Position numbers and translations under genes: made by a program. The notes below the pieces were generated by a model. That model ran no database searches. It had not been told where the DNA came from and was given only the letters and a program-made list of their open reading frames with translations. Below are positions 62,643 to 64,000 of a stretch of DNA of 64,000 nucleotides, piece by piece. Each line of letters begins with the position of its first letter. Position 1 is the stretch's first letter. This stretch comes from JBBSUQ01 sp964389755 (GTDB lineage Bacteria; Bacteroidota; Bacteroidia; Flavobacteriales_D; Crocinitomicaceae), in the NCBI GenBank assembly GCA_964389755.1, contig CAYMEW010000011.1, positions 31,963-95,962 on the forward strand, given 5' to 3'.

Positions 62643-63602
62643 TTAAGGCAGTTCCTGGATGTTTTTGCGGGCAAATTTGTTGTTCTTATCGATGGACAGG
62701 ATCTTCAGGTAATAACGGCGTGCATTCGAGTACTGTTCATGCATGTGTGCGTCGTAGGCCTTTTCAGAAAGGTCGTCGATTCGCAGGCGACGGATATTGG
62801 CTTTCGCAGCTTCGTGATTTGGGTTTAGTTCCAGTGTTTTCTCGAAAAAATAGCGAGCTACATAGCGCTGATCTTTATCCTGGTAGCGAATCCATTCTTC
62901 CTGGTGACGATAGCCCTGGTAAAAAGTCCATTCGGAGGACCAGGGTGAATAAAAGTACGTCGCAGAAGATACCGACGCGATCAGCGTGAGCATGCAGAAA
63001 GAAATCCAGTTCTTTTTAGTCGAAAATATGCCGGTAATGAATCCGCAAATAAGTCCGGAGATCATCGCTGCATTCCCGATGTTCCAGTTGCGCGCTTGGT
63101 TCATATACATGCAAAAAGCGATGACGATGAGCGCCGCTACAAGCAAAATGTAGCGTTGAGGAAGGCGGAACCGTACGTCGTAGATCGCTTTACCAATGAT
63201 GAATCCGAGCAGGCTCATGTTCACACCGCTCAGGCCGATGCCGGCATCCGTTGAAAAGGTCAGTTGCCACAGCGAGGTGATGAACGAAAAATAAATGCCG
63301 AAGATGACGAATCGAATGCGCGGGATGCGCTTTTCTACGAAGATGCCAAGGAAAAGGAACATCACGATGTTGATGGAAATGTGACGCCAGTCCGAATGTA
63401 CGAGGCTGTTGGTCACAAGTCCCCAGAGTTGGCCGTCGTAAAGTTCAAAAGCAAACGGGGCGCCGAACTGAATATAAGTTTCTCGAGGCACCGCGCCGAA
63501 ATGCGAGTAGAATCCGATCACCAGGTAAACGACGATGCAGACAACCGAAATGAAGAGTGTGTAAAAGGGAAATGTGTTTTTCAGTTTCGGGTCACGCAGC
63601 AT
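62643..63602 (-). CDS. Rhomboid-family membrane protein with C-terminal TPR, catalytic His missing
   Basis: The 319-residue product has the rhomboid core: HSDWRHISINIVMFLFLGIF, the GLSG nucleophile motif (DAGIGLSGVNMSLLG) and a helix GNAAMISGLICGFITG where active rhomboids have DHAAHLGGLLAG. The His that pairs with Ser is Met here and the GG is SG, so proteolysis is unlikely. The C-terminal 90 residues form TPR-like helices (ARYFFEKTLELNPNHEAAKA). ATG 63602 is preferred to TTG 63620, which lies in the -7 box. Confidence 0.85.
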   Translation of the reverse strand: MLRDPKLKNTFPFYTLFISVVCIVVYLVIGFYSHFGAVPRETYIQFGAPFAFELYDGQLWGLVTNSLVHSDWRHISINIVMFLFLGIFVEKRIPRIRFVIFGIYFSFITSLWQLTFSTDAGIGLSGVNMSLLGFIIGKAIYDVRFRLPQRYILLVAALIVIAFCMYMNQARNWNIGNAAMISGLICGFITGIFSTKKNWISFCMLTLIASVSSATYFYSPWSSEWTFYQGYRHQEEWIRYQDKDQRYVARYFFEKTLELNPNHEAAKANIRRLRIDDLSEKAYDAHMHEQYSNARRYYLKILSIDKNNKFARKNIQELP

Positions 63603-63617
63603 GGTGTGAATTTTAGA

Positions 63618-63625
63618 CAAAAATA
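63618..63625 (-). promoter_or_regulatory. -7 promoter box of the rhomboid-like gene
   Basis: CAAAAATA on the plus strand is TATTTTTG on the minus strand, a full TAnnTTTG match, 16 nt upstream of ATG 63602. It overlaps the TTG at 63620. Confidence 0.5.
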
Positions 63626-63902
63626 TTTGTTCTGTTCTGAAGAAACACCGAATTCCGAAAAATATTTTATGCGCTTGATTTCGGCCATGCTTTCTGCCTG
63701 GAGAATGATGCGTTTTTTTGAGAATGGAAGTAAACCGTATACGTATCAGGAGTCGAATCAGTCAGGAGGTGTTACTATTTTAACAGATTGTTTGATCTAT
63801 ACCTGTTTCATACGGTATTTATGCGACATTCATGCGGTATTTATGGGAGATTGATACGATGTTGCAGGGTTGTTTAGTGTTTTGCATAATGAATGGAAAA
63901 GG
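63626..63902. other. Intergenic region at the right end
   Basis: No convincing gene in these 277 nt. A short imperfect direct repeat CGGTATTTATG occurs at about 63813 and 63835. Confidence 0.4.
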
Positions 63903-64000
63903 TTACCTTTTGACGGAACGGCGTACAGCGGGTGCCCGGCGCCTACCCTCGATTACTTCGCCTTCCCCAGGCGAAATCTCGGTCTTCACGAGCAGTGCTC
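63903..64000 (-). CDS. Probable C-terminal end of a gene entering from the right (partial)
   Basis: One minus-strand frame is open from the window edge to a TAA at 63903-63905 and reads ALLVKTEISPGEGEVIEGRR followed by a basic tail. The wording (KTEISPGEGEVIEG) looks like coding sequence. It is too short for a family call. Confidence 0.35.
   Translation of the reverse strand, partial: ALLVKTEISPGEGEVIEGRRRAPAVRRSVKR

Noticed and set aside
63264..63854. 196-codon plus-strand frame opposite the rhomboid gene
   Set aside because: It is the antisense shadow of a well-supported gene, with no domain of its own.

Overview
The window looks like chromosomal DNA of a free-living Bacteroidota bacterium, most likely Flavobacteriales close to the Fluviicola/Crocinitomicaceae group. 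The reasons are three large secreted proteins with type IX secretion (T9SS) C-terminal sorting domains, repeated TAnnTTTG -7 promoter boxes, few Shine-Dalgarno sites, COQ4-like, DUF4199-like and AraC/SRPBCC families typical of the phylum, and moderate GC content. The family placement is inference. I see no rRNA, tRNA, CRISPR array, insertion sequence or prophage.

Layout. (1) 0-8.7 kb: unrelated envelope and secreted proteins (leucine-rich-repeat proteins, a DoxX-like membrane protein, a 1323-residue FG-GAP/T9SS protein). (2) 8.9-11.3 kb, minus strand: an SRPBCC protein, an AraC regulator and a Tet(X)-like FAD monooxygenase in one likely operon. (3) 11.4-19.9 kb: small regulators and enzymes (DUF4199, LuxR-type, XRE plus pentapeptide repeats, cupin, sterol-desaturase family, methyltransferase, DUF1398). 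(4) 19.9-24.8 kb, minus: two T9SS cargo proteins, one with an S74-type intramolecular chaperone. (5) 25.3-34.3 kb, plus: secreted and membrane proteins, including a six-fold 20-residue repeat protein, a CAP-domain protein, a COQ4-like protein and an M48 protease. (6) 34.4-38.0 kb, minus: patatin, arginase-family and thioesterase genes with overlapping ends. (7) 38.4-40.8 kb: dnaA and an SPFH protein. (8) 41.0-50.8 kb: a complete peptide natural-product (RiPP) locus. (9) 50.9-61.7 kb: housekeeping genes (rpsA, a TPR protein, gyrA, clpC, murQ and a phosphoribosyltransferase). (10) 61.8-64 kb: an alpha/beta hydrolase, a rhomboid-like protein lacking its catalytic His, and a probable gene end running in from the right.

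The most interesting part is 41.0-50.8 kb, a grasp-with-spasm RiPP cluster. It has a 64-residue GG-leader precursor followed at once by a strong hairpin, a secreted DUF6624-like protein, an ATP-grasp maturase, an unknown 62-residue protein, and a SPASM maturase with all auxiliary-cluster cysteines but no radical-SAM CX3CX2C motif. These are followed by a secreted tandem OmpA-like protein, a C39-peptidase ABC transporter, an HlyD adaptor and a TolC channel. From the DUF6624-like gene to the TolC gene, consecutive genes overlap or lie within about 7 nt, so they form one operon. The expected course is that the ATP-grasp enzyme crosslinks the precursor core, the SPASM protein acts in a still unclear way, the C39 domain cuts after GG, and ABC-HlyD-TolC exports the product across both membranes. 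A divergent XRE repressor with a near-perfect operator and an isolated 13-codon ORF behind a consensus promoter flank the cluster.
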